A stretch of 35,464 nt of DNA from Caldilineaceae bacterium. GTDB lineage: Bacteria > Chloroflexota > Anaerolineae > Caldilineales > Caldilineaceae. Position numbers and translations under genes: made by a program. The notes under the pieces were generated by a model that saw nothing but the letters and a program-made list of their open reading frames with translations, was not told the origin of the DNA and searched no databases. How positions within the stretch are numbered: the stretch's first letter is position 1; each line of letters begins with the position of its first letter. This document shows positions 14,160-22,963 of this stretch, one piece after another. The DNA is taken from the NCBI GenBank assembly GCA_019637695.1, contig JAHBVG010000079.1:1-35464 (forward strand), written 5' to 3'.

Positions 14160-17108
14160 ATGTCCCGCATCACCGAAAAGCGCGATGTTCAGGACCAGTT
14201 GATCCACTATCTCAAGGGCATCGGCTGGACTTTCATCGAACAGGGGGAGCTGCCGGCCTGGCGCAATGGGGACGAGGCCGAACCCTTCCTGCCCGATGTT
14301 CTCCACAACCAGATTGCCCGGCTCAACGGTTGGGCCGAGATTGACCCCCGCGTCGACGAGGTGGCGCGCCGGTTGCGGCTGGTCTCTGCCAACATTGAGG
14401 GCAACGAGCAATACCTCAAGGCCCTGCGCGGCGGGTGGACAGTCTACGACAAAGCGCAGCAGCGGGAGTTCAACGTCGCCCTCGTCGATTATGACAACCT
14501 CAAGGCCAACACCTTCCACTTTAGCGAAGAAGTCTGGTTCCAGGGCCGGGACCGGCGGCGCATGGACATGGTCCTTTGGGTCAACGGGCTGCCTGTGCTG
14601 CTCATTGAGAACAAATCGCCCAGGCTCCAAGACCCTGGCATGGAGGGTTTCGATCAGGTGCAGCATACCTACACCCAGAACATTCCCGAATTCACCAAAT
14701 ATCCCATCCCCTTCGCCATCTGCGCCAGCCGTCTGGAATATGGCGTCACCTGGAACCCCAGCCTCAACGCCTTCTACAAATGGAAGGCAGGGGCCAGGGA
14801 CTACGGGCTGGAGGAATTGAGCAAGTCTTTCTTTGCGCAGCAGATGACTCTGCGGATGCTGCAAGACTACACCATCTTCTATCGCATGGATGACGCCCTC
14901 TCCAAGTTCCTGTTGCGTCCCCACCAAATACGCTGTGTCGAGGGGATTGTCGAGCGGGTGGCAGCAGGGCTGCAATCGCCTGGACCGTCCAGCAGCGGGC
15001 TGGAATGGCACACACAGGGGTCGGGCAAGACGCTGACCATGATTGTGACCGCGCACAAACTGCGCCGCCATCCTCTCTTGCAGAACCCCACGATTTTGAT
15101 TGTGGTGGACCGCATCGACCTGGAAACCCAGATGGGCCAGAATCTGGAAGCGTTCGGGCTGGACGCCATCCGCGCCGAGAGCCGGGACCATCTGCGCCGC
15201 CTGCTCGACAACGCGACGCGCAGTGTCATCGTCACCACCATCCACAAGTTTGAGGGCATGGCCAAGGGGCGCACAGAGCGGCGCAATGTGGTCGTGCTGG
15301 TGGACGAGGCGCACCGTTCCCAGGAGGGCGACCTGGGCATCTTTCTGCGTGCGGCATTGCCCAACGCTTTCCACTTTGGCTTTACCGGTACGCCCATCGA
15401 CCGCGGCAAGGTAGGCCGGGGAACCTTTGAACTCTTCGGCCATCCCGCCGACCCCAACGGTGTCCACGACGCCTACACCATCAATGAGAGCATTGAAGAT
15501 GGCACGACCCTGCCTCTCTATTACACGCTGGCCCCCACCAAGATTTGGGTGGATAAGCTGGCGCTGGAAAGTGAATTTTCCACGTTGCTAGAGGAATTCT
15601 GGCAGATAATTGACGAGGAAGGCGCAGGCACGCAGGAAGCGTTGAGCCGTCTGCTGGGGCGGGCCGACAAACTCATGGCCGTACTCAAGTCTCCTCAGCG
15701 CATTGAAACCATTGCCGCTCACATTGCCGGGCATTTCCAAGAGAACGTGCAGCCGTTGGGCTTCAAGGGGCTGGTCGTCACCCCCGACCGCGAAGCCTGC
15801 GCCCTCTACAAAGCCGCGCTGGACCAGTACCTGCCCGTTGAATGGAGTACCGTCGTTTATTCAGAGAACGCCAAGAAGGACAGCGACCTGATGCAGTCGT
15901 TCTACCTGGAGGACGACGCCGAGAAGGCCGTGCGTAAAGCCTTCCGCGACCCCAAGAAGGAGCCGAAGCTGCTGATTGTCACGCAGAAGCTGCTCACCGG
16001 TTTTGATGCGCCGGTGGCCTATGTCATGTACCTGGACAAGCCGCTCAAGGACCATACCCTGCTACAAGCCATCGCCCGCGTCAACCGTCCCTATCCTAAC
16101 AAGCGCAACGGGTTGATTGTCGATTACATCGGCGTTTTCAAAGATTTGCAGCGGGCGCTGGGCTTCGACCCCAGCAGCGTCAATCGTGGCCTCATCGACC
16201 TGGAGACACTCAAGGGGCGCTTTGTTGCGCTCCTGGCCCAGACGCAGCAGACCCTGGCCCCTACCGACCCGCACAACCCTGATGGGCGCACAGGGCGTCT
16301 GATTGAACACTTCTGGGACGAAGAGCAACGGGAAGCCTTTACGCTTCAGTTCAAAGATTTGCAGATGGTCTACGAGGTACTCTCCCCTGACCCCTTCCTC
16401 TACGACTACAGAGACGCCTATGCCGCCATCGCCGACATTTACACGACCGTGCGTTCCTACTTTGCCAACCAGGACGAGAGCCGCCGCCAGCAGGCGCAAC
16501 TGCTGCAAAAGACCGAGTACCTGATTCGTGAGCATGTCCATGTGGACCGGGTGGCCGAACCCTTGCCCCTCTACCGCATCGACCGCAACATTGCCGATGT
16601 CATTGCCCAGGACGGGATTGACGAGCGGGTGAAGGTCATCAACTTGCAGCGTAGCCTCACCGCTTACATTGAGGAAAACATCGAGCGTGCGCCCTATCTA
16701 GCCAGCATCGGCGACGAAGTGGAACGGGTTGCGGAACTGCTGCGCCAGAAGCAAATCAGCGTACAGACGGCCCTGGAACGCATCCAGAGCCAGGCGGAGG
16801 CAGCGGTTACCTATCAAGAAGAGCGCACCGGCAGCAGTTTGGGAGACTTGGCCTTTGCCCTGTGCGTTAGCCTGCGCGCCGCTCAGGCCCTGGTTAACCA
16901 GGACGAGGGGACAATCAATGACCTGGCCCAGGAGATTGCCTCTTATCTGCACGAGCATGCCGGTTGGCCGCACAACGAGCGTCTCAAATCTCAGGTCCGT
17001 CTGGAGCTTTACAAGCGGCTATTGCCCCACATGACAAAACCATTCAACCCGAAACGAGCCAACGACATTGTGGACGACTTGCTGCGTATGCACAGGATTA
17101 CCCTGTAG
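14160..17108 (+). CDS. hsdR: type I restriction endonuclease subunit HsdR
   Basis: 982 aa. This subunit translocates DNA using ATP and cuts it when the HsdS site is unmethylated. The N-terminal nuclease has D136 in RRRMDMVLW and E150-x-K152 in VLLIENKSP, the D...ExK pattern. The SF2 motor follows: Walker A TQGSGKT (285-291), motif II VDEAH (381-385), motif III FGFTGTPID, and later LIVTQKLLTGFDAPV and LLQAIARVNRP (motifs V-VI). A long helical C-terminal region follows for complex assembly. The start has GGGAG 8 nt upstream. The gene is complete, unlike hsdM, and lies about 1.5 kb from hsdS beyond a toxin-antitoxin-like pair and a broken gene. The YgjP-type gene begins 3 nt after its stop. Confidence 0.95.
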   Translation: MSRITEKRDVQDQLIHYLKGIGWTFIEQGELPAWRNGDEAEPFLPDVLHNQIARLNGWAEIDPRVDEVARRLRLVSANIEGNEQYLKALRGGWTVYDKAQQREFNVALVDYDNLKANTFHFSEEVWFQGRDRRRMDMVLWVNGLPVLLIENKSPRLQDPGMEGFDQVQHTYTQNIPEFTKYPIPFAICASRLEYGVTWNPSLNAFYKWKAGARDYGLEELSKSFFAQQMTLRMLQDYTIFYRMDDALSKFLLRPHQIRCVEGIVERVAAGLQSPGPSSSGLEWHTQGSGKTLTMIVTAHKLRRHPLLQNPTILIVVDRIDLETQMGQNLEAFGLDAIRAESRDHLRRLLDNATRSVIVTTIHKFEGMAKGRTERRNVVVLVDEAHRSQEGDLGIFLRAALPNAFHFGFTGTPIDRGKVGRGTFELFGHPADPNGVHDAYTINESIEDGTTLPLYYTLAPTKIWVDKLALESEFSTLLEEFWQIIDEEGAGTQEALSRLLGRADKLMAVLKSPQRIETIAAHIAGHFQENVQPLGFKGLVVTPDREACALYKAALDQYLPVEWSTVVYSENAKKDSDLMQSFYLEDDAEKAVRKAFRDPKKEPKLLIVTQKLLTGFDAPVAYVMYLDKPLKDHTLLQAIARVNRPYPNKRNGLIVDYIGVFKDLQRALGFDPSSVNRGLIDLETLKGRFVALLAQTQQTLAPTDPHNPDGRTGRLIEHFWDEEQREAFTLQFKDLQMVYEVLSPDPFLYDYRDAYAAIADIYTTVRSYFANQDESRRQQAQLLQKTEYLIREHVHVDRVAEPLPLYRIDRNIADVIAQDGIDERVKVINLQRSLTAYIEENIERAPYLASIGDEVERVAELLRQKQISVQTALERIQSQAEAAVTYQEERTGSSLGDLAFALCVSLRAAQALVNQDEGTINDLAQEIASYLHEHAGWPHNERLKSQVRLELYKRLLPHMTKPFNPKRANDIVDDLLRMHRITL

Positions 17109-17111
17109 ACC

Positions 17112-17612
17112 ATGAACGTCACCATCCGCCGCCAAAAGCGCAAGAGCCTAGCCTTCCAACTGACGTCCACGGGAGCCGCGGTGCTGATTCCGCATCATCT
17201 GGACCCAGAAGGCGAGAGCGTGCAAACGTTCATCCGCAAGAGCCTGGAAAAGCTCCCCCAGCCGGAGCCGGTCACCGAACCGCTGACCCAGGCCGAGGTC
17301 CATGACCTGGTGACGGTCTGGTCGCAGAAAATCCGCGTACACGTCGAGCGCACCCAAATCCGCACCATGCGCAATAAGTGGGGGAGCATCTCCACGGCGG
17401 GCACGCTCACCCTCGCCGACGACATTCTGAACCTTCCCTATGACCTGGCCGAGTATATCGTCGTCCATGAACTGCTGCACCTTTTCTTCCCCGACCACCG
17501 GCAGGGATGGCAGGTGAGTATAGGCATGTACTTACCCGACTGGCGCGAGCGAGAGAAGCGGTTGCAGGGGTATGTGGTCCTCTCGTCGATTGGGGGGGCA
17601 AAAATCCGGTAA
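17112..17612 (+). CDS. YgjP-type zinc metallopeptidase domain protein
   Basis: 166 aa, starting 3 nt after the hsdR stop, so probably co-translated with it. It matches the YgjP/DUF45 metallopeptidase family. The N-terminal beta region is VTIRRQKRKSLAFQL, followed by the typical IRTMRNKWGSIS (83-94). The zinc site is VVHELLHLFFPDH, with HELLH at 119-123 and H129 as the likely third ligand. There is no signal peptide. Genes of this family often travel with type I restriction systems directly after hsdR. Their job there is not established, and processing or quality control of a subunit is a guess. Shorter than free-standing YgjP (about 230 aa), mainly at the N-terminus. Confidence 0.85.
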   Translation: MNVTIRRQKRKSLAFQLTSTGAAVLIPHHLDPEGESVQTFIRKSLEKLPQPEPVTEPLTQAEVHDLVTVWSQKIRVHVERTQIRTMRNKWGSISTAGTLTLADDILNLPYDLAEYIVVHELLHLFFPDHRQGWQVSIGMYLPDWREREKRLQGYVVLSSIGGAKIR

Positions 17613-17618
17613 TTCAAG

Positions 17619-17647
17619 ATGACATTCCCATCCCTCTATGCTATGAT
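17619..17647 (+). promoter_or_regulatory. sigma-70 promoter for the aminotransferase-pepA pair
   Basis: ATGACA (17619-17624), 17 nt, TATGAT (17642-17647): one mismatch to consensus in each box. The expected start near 17654 leaves a leader of about 40 nt to the GTG at 17695. It lies right after the end of the restriction island. Confidence 0.6.
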
Positions 17648-17694
17648 TCGCTCTACACTAACGCCTCAATTACCGTTCATTGGGAGAAGATCGC

Positions 17695-18939
17695 GTGTCG
17701 CTTGCGAACTCTACACTCGCCCCCTCTTCGTTCCAGCCAGCCCAGCGCATCCGATCTTTCGGGACGACGGTCTTCAGCGAGTTTACAACCTTAGCCATTG
17801 AAAAAAATGCCGTCAATCTTGGTCAGGGTTTCCCGGATTTCCCCGCGCCAGATTTCATCATCGAAGCTGCGCAGGAAGCGCTGGGGCGGCACATCAACCA
17901 ATACAGCCGCGGGGCGGGCCATCTGCGGCTGGTCAACGCCATTTCGACGGTTTACAGCCCGCTCTTTGGCCGCAAGATCGATCCCCTGAGCGAAATTGTG
18001 GTAACCGTGGGCGCAACCGAGGGGATCTTCGCCACCGTGCAGGCGTTGGTGAGCCCTGGCGATGAAGTAATCTTGATCGAGCCTTTCTACGATAGCTACC
18101 CGGCGGCGGTGATCATGGCTGGCGGCGCCCCCGTCTACGTGCCGATGCGTCCTCAGCCCGGATCGCACAGCGCGGCGGCATGGCGGCTGGACATGGCTGA
18201 GTTGGAAGCTGCCATCTCCCCGCGCACACGGCTGTTGATCATCAATACGCCGTCAAACCCCATCGGCAAAGTCTTCGATAGAGAAGAACTGACAGCAATT
18301 GCCCAACTTGTCAAAAAGCACGATCTCTTGCTGCTCAGCGATGAAGTCTACGAGTGGATGGTCTACGACGATGTGCAGCACATGCGCATTGCCACGCTCC
18401 CCGGCATGTGGGAGCGCACCATCACCCTGGGCAGCGCCGGCAAAACCTTCTCGGTGACCGGCTGGAAGATCGGATGGACGATTGCGCCGTCGCCTCTGGC
18501 CCACGCCGTCCTCATGGCCCATCAATGGATCCCCTATTGCGTGGCGACGCCGCTGCAAGAAGCCGTAGGGGTGGCATTTGAGCAGGCGGACCGCCGCGGC
18601 TATTTTGCCGAATTGCGCGCCATGTACCAGGCCAAGCGCGACAAATTAATGGTCGCACTCACCCATGCCGGATTACCCCCAATCCAGCCCGATGGCTCTT
18701 ATTTCATTTTGGTGGAGACCGGCCAACTGCCGTCGCCGCCCTCCCAGGGTCAGGATCCTCGCGATTTTGCGATTTGCCGTTGGCTGACTGCCGAAATTGG
18801 TGTGGCGGCGATCCCTCCTTCCGCCTTTTATTGCGCTGAACATAAACATCTGGCCAGGGATCTGGCGCGTTTTTGTTTCTGTAAAACAGAGTCTGTGTTA
18901 GACGAAGCATCTCGTCGGTTACGCGCCAAACTTTCATAA
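17695..18939 (+). CDS. class I/II pyridoxal-phosphate aminotransferase
   Basis: 414 aa from a GTG at 17695, with GGGAG upstream. A TTG at 17680 is less likely. It is a fold-type I PLP enzyme of the kynurenine/methionine aminotransferase kind (YbdL-like), moving amino groups between an amino acid and a 2-oxo acid. Motifs in order: VNLGQGFPDFPAP and YSRGAGHLRL near the N-terminus, NTPSNPIGKVFDREEL, LLLSDEVYEWMVYD, and the PLP lysine in TLGSAGKTFSVTGWKIGW (K about 250), with a late arginine for the carboxylate. It is cytoplasmic. It is followed by pepA after 57 nt, so peptide-derived amino acids may be its substrates. The exact donor is not readable. Confidence 0.88.
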   Translation: MSLANSTLAPSSFQPAQRIRSFGTTVFSEFTTLAIEKNAVNLGQGFPDFPAPDFIIEAAQEALGRHINQYSRGAGHLRLVNAISTVYSPLFGRKIDPLSEIVVTVGATEGIFATVQALVSPGDEVILIEPFYDSYPAAVIMAGGAPVYVPMRPQPGSHSAAAWRLDMAELEAAISPRTRLLIINTPSNPIGKVFDREELTAIAQLVKKHDLLLLSDEVYEWMVYDDVQHMRIATLPGMWERTITLGSAGKTFSVTGWKIGWTIAPSPLAHAVLMAHQWIPYCVATPLQEAVGVAFEQADRRGYFAELRAMYQAKRDKLMVALTHAGLPPIQPDGSYFILVETGQLPSPPSQGQDPRDFAICRWLTAEIGVAAIPPSAFYCAEHKHLARDLARFCFCKTESVLDEASRRLRAKLS

Positions 18940-18996
18940 AACCATCATCTCTCACCTATCCACCTGGATTACCACGCAGAAGGAGCGTGCAATTCG

Positions 18997-20514
18997 ATGA
19001 ACTTGCAGGTTGTTAATGGCAACATTCTCGAATTTGAAACCAATTGCATTGTCGTTAATCTTTTTGAAGGGGTGAAAGAACCTGCCGGCGCAACCGGCGC
19101 CGTAGACAAAGCCTTGAATGGCGCGATCCAGCGACTGATTGCCAGCGGCGATTTTACAGGGGAAGCCGGGAAAACGGCGTTGCTCTACACCAATGGGCAG
19201 ATCCCGGCGGAACGGGTTATGATCGTAGGGTTGGGGCGACGCGACCGTTTCGATCTTGAAGGTGTACGACGCGCAGCAGCCACGGCGGCGCGCGAGTTAC
19301 AAAAGCTCAAGGGAGTTAAGACCTTCGCTACCATCGTTCATGGGGCGGGCATCGGCGGCCTGGATGCAAACGCAGCCAGCCAGGCTGTCGCCGAAGGGAT
19401 TATCCTGGCAACCTATCGAGTACGGAAATACCGGCGCAAAGACGATACAGTCGCCCTGAACTACGCCCTGATCTTTGAATCGGACAGCAACAAGATCGCC
19501 GAAGTCGAACAGGGTGTGGAACGGGGAGAGATCATCGCTCGCGCCGTCTGCCGCGCCCGCGATCTCGTGAGTGAACCGCCCAATGTGTTGACGCCTGGGG
19601 AATTGGCCGCCCGCGCCCGTCGTATCGCCCAGGAAGGGGATATGCAATACGCCGTCATCGGCGAGGATGAGATGCAGCAGATTGGGATGAATCTGATCCT
19701 CGCTGTCAGCGCCGGCAGCCAGCACGAAGCGCAATTTGTCATCATGGAGCACGCGCCCGAAGGCCACGAAGGGGATCAACCGCTCATCCTCGTCGGCAAG
19801 GGGATCACCTTTGATACAGGCGGCATCAGCATCAAAGCTGCCGATGAAATGTGGCGGATGAAGAACGACATGGGCGGCGCGGCGACTGTCATCGCCACCA
19901 TGGGCGCGGTTGGCCGTCTGAATCTGCCCCGCCGCGTAATCGGTGTCGCCGTCTGTGTGGAGAATATGCCCGACGGCAAATCGTTCCGCCCTGGCGACAT
20001 TGTCACCGGCATGAAGGGCAAAACCGCAGAGATCATCAGCACCGACGCCGAGGGTCGCATGATCCTCGCCGATGCGCTGGCCTACGTGTCCCGCTTCAAG
20101 CCTCAGGCCGTGATCGACTTGGCAACGCTGACTAGCGCTATCGGCATTGCGTTGGGCAAACAGGCCGCCGGTTGCTTCTCCAACAACGATCAACTTCAGG
20201 CGGCGCTGCTGGCTGCCTCAGAACGGAGCGGCGAGCGAATCTGGCCCATGCCAATGTGGGATGAGTACAAAGAAGTGATCCGCAGCGACATGGCCGAGGT
20301 GAAAAATAGCGGCGGGCGTACGGGTGGCGTCAGCACCAGCGCCAAATTCTTGGAGCATTTTGTCGAAGATTATCCCTGGGCCCATCTGGACATTGCCAAT
20401 GTCGTCTGGACGGATACAGCCAGGGCAGAGCTTCCTAAGGGCGCTACCGGTTTCGGTGTACGGCTGCTTATCGATCTGATTAGCCAACCGGGCTCGATTG
20501 TGGGTAACCAGTAA
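18997..20514 (+). CDS. pepA: leucyl aminopeptidase (M17, PepA)
   Basis: 505 aa. It removes N-terminal residues from peptides in the cytoplasm using two metal ions and usually works as a hexamer. The N-terminal domain (about 1-170) is followed by the M17 catalytic domain. Metal and catalytic residues lie in ILVGKGITFDTGGISIK (K about 268, D about 273), MKNDMGGAA (D about 291) and ISTDAEGRMILADAL (D and E about 349-351). The ATG follows AAGGAG at a somewhat long distance (about 11 nt). Length and motifs are standard. It lies downstream of the aminotransferase and probably shares its promoter. Some M17 proteins also bind DNA; nothing here speaks to that. Confidence 0.95.
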   Translation: MNLQVVNGNILEFETNCIVVNLFEGVKEPAGATGAVDKALNGAIQRLIASGDFTGEAGKTALLYTNGQIPAERVMIVGLGRRDRFDLEGVRRAAATAARELQKLKGVKTFATIVHGAGIGGLDANAASQAVAEGIILATYRVRKYRRKDDTVALNYALIFESDSNKIAEVEQGVERGEIIARAVCRARDLVSEPPNVLTPGELAARARRIAQEGDMQYAVIGEDEMQQIGMNLILAVSAGSQHEAQFVIMEHAPEGHEGDQPLILVGKGITFDTGGISIKAADEMWRMKNDMGGAATVIATMGAVGRLNLPRRVIGVAVCVENMPDGKSFRPGDIVTGMKGKTAEIISTDAEGRMILADALAYVSRFKPQAVIDLATLTSAIGIALGKQAAGCFSNNDQLQAALLAASERSGERIWPMPMWDEYKEVIRSDMAEVKNSGGRTGGVSTSAKFLEHFVEDYPWAHLDIANVVWTDTARAELPKGATGFGVRLLIDLISQPGSIVGNQ

Positions 20515-20627
20515 TGCGAAACACCATAGATGAAATTACCTGCAACCGGCAACTTGCAGCCTGTAGACCAGAATAACAGCAAGTATCTTCTTTTTTACCA
20601 TTGGCCGTGCGGCTGGAGGAAATGTCC

Positions 20628-21398
20628 ATGCAAAGATGGGGAATCCATACAATTTTGCGAGCGCTGCATGGATCTGTGCAGCAGCACTTGTCGAAGATCG
20701 TCGGCAGTGCGGCGGTCGCCTTGATCTTGTCAATCCTGACTGTAGCCCAGGCGTCTGCGGCACCAATGCTCGAATCGCTGTCCCAAACCGACCGTCTGCC
20801 GATTGGATCGCTGGCCGTTGCGCTGCTGATCGCGGCTGTGGTGGTGGAGCGGGCAATTGAGCTAGGTTGGAACTACCTTGAATGGATCTTGATCCGCTTT
20901 TTCCGCTGGCGGCCTGGGGATCTGAAGACGCCCAGTTATGTCCAATTCAAGAGTGGAACCAGCCTGCTGGCCGGTCTCGCCCTGGGCATCCTCATTGCCA
21001 ATTATGGCGGTGTGCGTCTGCTTGTCTACCTGACGCCTTTTGTCCCTACCCTGCTGGGCAACGTGCCGATCAACTGGGATATTATCCTCAGTGGCATTGT
21101 CATCGGCGCGGGGACAAAGCCGATCCACGACATTTTGGGGCTGATCACCCATGTGCGGAATCTCACGGCCAGCCTCGCCCTTAAAAAGCGAGAAGAGGCA
21201 GGCGCGGCCCTGGCCGATGGCATCCTCAAACTGCACCAGGCCAACGCATCGTATAGCATTGATGTGCCAGGGGTAGGGGCTACACGCCTGGGCGTCCGCG
21301 CTCGCCAGAACGAGGATGGGGGAAGCGCTGTAGGTCAGGAAGAGCGGATGGAACGCTACGCCGAGATCCTGCACGACAACCTCTACATGGGATCGTAG
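20628..21398 (+). CDS. exported or membrane protein of unknown function
   Basis: 256 aa from the ATG at 20628, which has GGAGGA 7 nt upstream. An in-frame TTG at 20601 is unlikely. The N-terminus has a basic start and a hydrophobic stretch ending AQASAAP (likely signal peptide, cleavage near 46). At least two or three further hydrophobic segments follow: LAVALLIAAVVVERAIELGW; LLAGLALGILIANYG, which runs on into VRLLVYLTPFVP; and IILSGIVIGAGTKPIHDILG. The last 70 residues are soluble, with KKREEAGAALADGILKLHQ. I do not recognise the family. The gene follows pepA by 113 nt and ends before a strong hairpin. Confidence 0.7.
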   Translation: MQRWGIHTILRALHGSVQQHLSKIVGSAAVALILSILTVAQASAAPMLESLSQTDRLPIGSLAVALLIAAVVVERAIELGWNYLEWILIRFFRWRPGDLKTPSYVQFKSGTSLLAGLALGILIANYGGVRLLVYLTPFVPTLLGNVPINWDIILSGIVIGAGTKPIHDILGLITHVRNLTASLALKKREEAGAALADGILKLHQANASYSIDVPGVGATRLGVRARQNEDGGSAVGQEERMERYAEILHDNLYMGS

Positions 21399-21434
21399 TA
21401 ACTCCGGCGCAACAGTTGGTAACAGATCAAAAGC

Positions 21435-21490
21435 AAATGAATAAGGAGTAATGAGTAGCCAGATAACTACTCATTACTCCTTATTCATTT
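21435..21490. terminator. perfect 24-bp hairpin between convergent genes
   Basis: 21435-21458 (AAATGAATAAGGAGTAATGA...) is an exact mirror of 21467-21490 around an 8-nt loop, followed by TTG. Because the outer part is A-rich on one side and T-rich on the other, each strand ends in ...CATTT. It could stop transcription from both the membrane-protein gene and the convergent minus-strand gene. Built from the same AGTAATGAG phrase as 41-143. Confidence 0.7.
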
Positions 21491-21528
21491 TGTCGATTCG
21501 ATTATAATTTACGCAGACGATACTCTGT

Positions 21529-21939
21529 TCAAGCAGCCTTAAGCGACTGCCCAGTCGCGCGCTGGGAATAGCGCCAGATCAGAGCGGCCACACCCACCAG
21601 CACGGGAACAGTGGCGATCACCTGCCACGAGCGCAGTGGATAGTCGGCCATAGACGGAAAGAAATTGCGGCGCGTCCGCTGCTGCGCGTGGCCGATCAGC
21701 AGTGTGGTCTTCAACTCTGCGCGGAATTTCGGATCGGGAATCACGGGTGTGATCAAGTGGGCGAGGTCCTCAGCCATCTGATTTAGCTCCACCATTTCAG
21801 CTTCGTCAAAGAGTTCAGCCGTTTCGGTATTGCCCAACAGCGCAAAAACGGAGTCATCTCGATCAACAAGCGAAGGGAGACGCCAATCGGGCCAGCGAAC
21901 CGGCCAGGTGAAAAATTTACCCGTTTCGTTCGTTTCCAT
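21529..21939 (-). CDS. small single-TM protein coupled to an ECF sigma factor (possible anti-sigma)
   Basis: 136 aa from the ATG at 21939. The frame stays open upstream inside the sigma gene, but only this ATG has a plausible ribosome site (AAGAGG). It overlaps the sigma factor's end by 23 nt, so the two are translated together. The N-terminal about 100 residues are soluble (WPVRWPDWRLPSLVDRDDS, then FDEAEMVELNQMAEDL). A single hydrophobic segment, WQVIATVPVLVGVAALIW, lies near the C-terminus with a short basic tail. The layout and coupling suggest an anti-sigma factor. However, no zinc-type HxxxCxxC anti-sigma motif is present and I do not recognise the family. Confidence 0.65.
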   Translation of the reverse strand: METNETGKFFTWPVRWPDWRLPSLVDRDDSVFALLGNTETAELFDEAEMVELNQMAEDLAHLITPVIPDPKFRAELKTTLLIGHAQQRTRRNFFPSMADYPLRSWQVIATVPVLVGVAALIWRYSQRATGQSLKAA

Positions 21940-22630
21940 CTTTTGTATCCTCTTCTTGACGATCCCAATCACGCGCCTGGAGATCCCTGCGCAGCGCCGA
22001 CAATGTACGGAAATAGAGCGATTTGATCGCGCCTTCACTCTTGCCCATCAACGAACCAATCTCCAAATTAGAGAGATGATTGCCAAATTTGTAGATCAAG
22101 AGATCGCGGCGATCCTCTGGCAAGCGATCAATGGCAGCCCACAAGGCTTCATTTTCCTCAATCTGGGCCACGACAACTTCTGGCTCTGCCCGTTTGAGAC
22201 CAGGCAACCGCAGATCATCCAACGAGAGAAAACGACGACGCCCCTGATCGCGATGCCAGTTGGCTACCAAATTGTGGGCAATGCGATAGAGCCAGGCCGA
22301 AAAGGGCAATCCCCGATCTTCGTAGGTGTAAAGCCGGGAGAGCGCTCGATAAAAGGTGCGCGCCGTCAGATCCTCGGCCTCTTGCTGGTTGTGAATGCGG
22401 TGAAAGATGTAGGCATAGATGCGGTCTACATAGCGTTCATAGAGTACACCAAACGCCTGCGGATCTACTTTCGCCTGGGCCACCCATTCTGCCTCAGCAA
22501 GACCTTGTCCAGGCTGGCTGGCTGCTGTGGAGCCACTGCTCTCAACACCCTTTGGAGCGCCCTCAGCCGTCGTTCTGTCTGACGAGAGCGGCGATGGGTT
22601 CACTTTTCTGCTCTCAGGATCAACCGACAT
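21917..22630 (-). CDS. ECF-type RNA polymerase sigma factor
   Basis: 237 aa. It should redirect RNA polymerase to a stress or envelope regulon. An N-terminal extension rich in Ser/Pro/Gly (about 1-45) precedes region 2 (AFGVLYERYVDRIYAYIFHR, then DLTARTFYRAL and FSAWLYRIAHNLVANWHRD) and region 4 (LPEDRRDLLIYKF, LSNLEIGSLMGKSEGAIKSL, FRTLSALRRDL). Regions 1 and 3 are absent, as in ECF factors. The start follows AAAAGGAT. The gene overlaps the downstream small TM protein. The C-terminal tail DWDRQEEDTKDGNERNG is acidic and encodes the start of that partner in another frame. Its signal and target promoters are unknown. Confidence 0.9.
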   Translation of the reverse strand: MSVDPESRKVNPSPLSSDRTTAEGAPKGVESSGSTAASQPGQGLAEAEWVAQAKVDPQAFGVLYERYVDRIYAYIFHRIHNQQEAEDLTARTFYRALSRLYTYEDRGLPFSAWLYRIAHNLVANWHRDQGRRRFLSLDDLRLPGLKRAEPEVVVAQIEENEALWAAIDRLPEDRRDLLIYKFGNHLSNLEIGSLMGKSEGAIKSLYFRTLSALRRDLQARDWDRQEEDTKDGNERNG

Positions 22631-22773
22631 AGGCCGATCCTTTTGAGTAAAAACAACGCTTCATGTTCTATAACACCTTATATCCCCAATCGTTACGGTG
22701 ACGATTGAGCGATGGCATACCGTCCACTCATTATAGGATTTGTAGACCTATCGGAGCAAACTATCCTCTGTGT

Positions 22774-22905
22774 GGGGTTCATTTCAAGCTGGGGGCGAAA
22801 GTGCCGGGGACTTCACAAAGGACGTGGCGACGAAAGAGAAGATGCAGTCTCAGTGCGGCGATAAGTCCCCGGCACTTGGCCTGCCCCTAACTTGAACTGC
22901 ACCCC
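22774..22905. mobile_element. 132-bp palindromic MITE/REP-like element
   Basis: Outer arms starting GGGGTTCATTTCAAGCTGGG (22774) are imperfectly mirrored by CCTAACTTGAACTGCACCCC (to 22905). Inner arms AAGTGCCGGGGACTT (22799-22813) and AAGTCCCCGGCACTT (22863-22877) match perfectly. No ORF. It lies in the gap upstream of dnaN. No target duplication is clear. Confidence 0.6.
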
Positions 22906-22934
22906 TCAATTCTTTAGCCCTCCTTGACGTTTGT

Positions 22935-22963
22935 TTGTGGAGGACGTGTAGCTGTGCTATAGT
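22935..22963 (+). promoter_or_regulatory. candidate sigma-70 promoter for dnaN
   Basis: TTGTGG (22935-22940), 17 nt, TATAGT (22958-22963). A leader of about 100 nt would follow before the GTG at 23069. A TTGACG just upstream (22924) is at the wrong distance (28 nt) from this -10 box. Confidence 0.45.

Noticed and set aside
14109..15467. 452-aa minus-strand ORF across hsdR
   Set aside because: Antisense to the nuclease and Walker A region of HsdR. Composition matches an antisense frame of a GC-rich gene.
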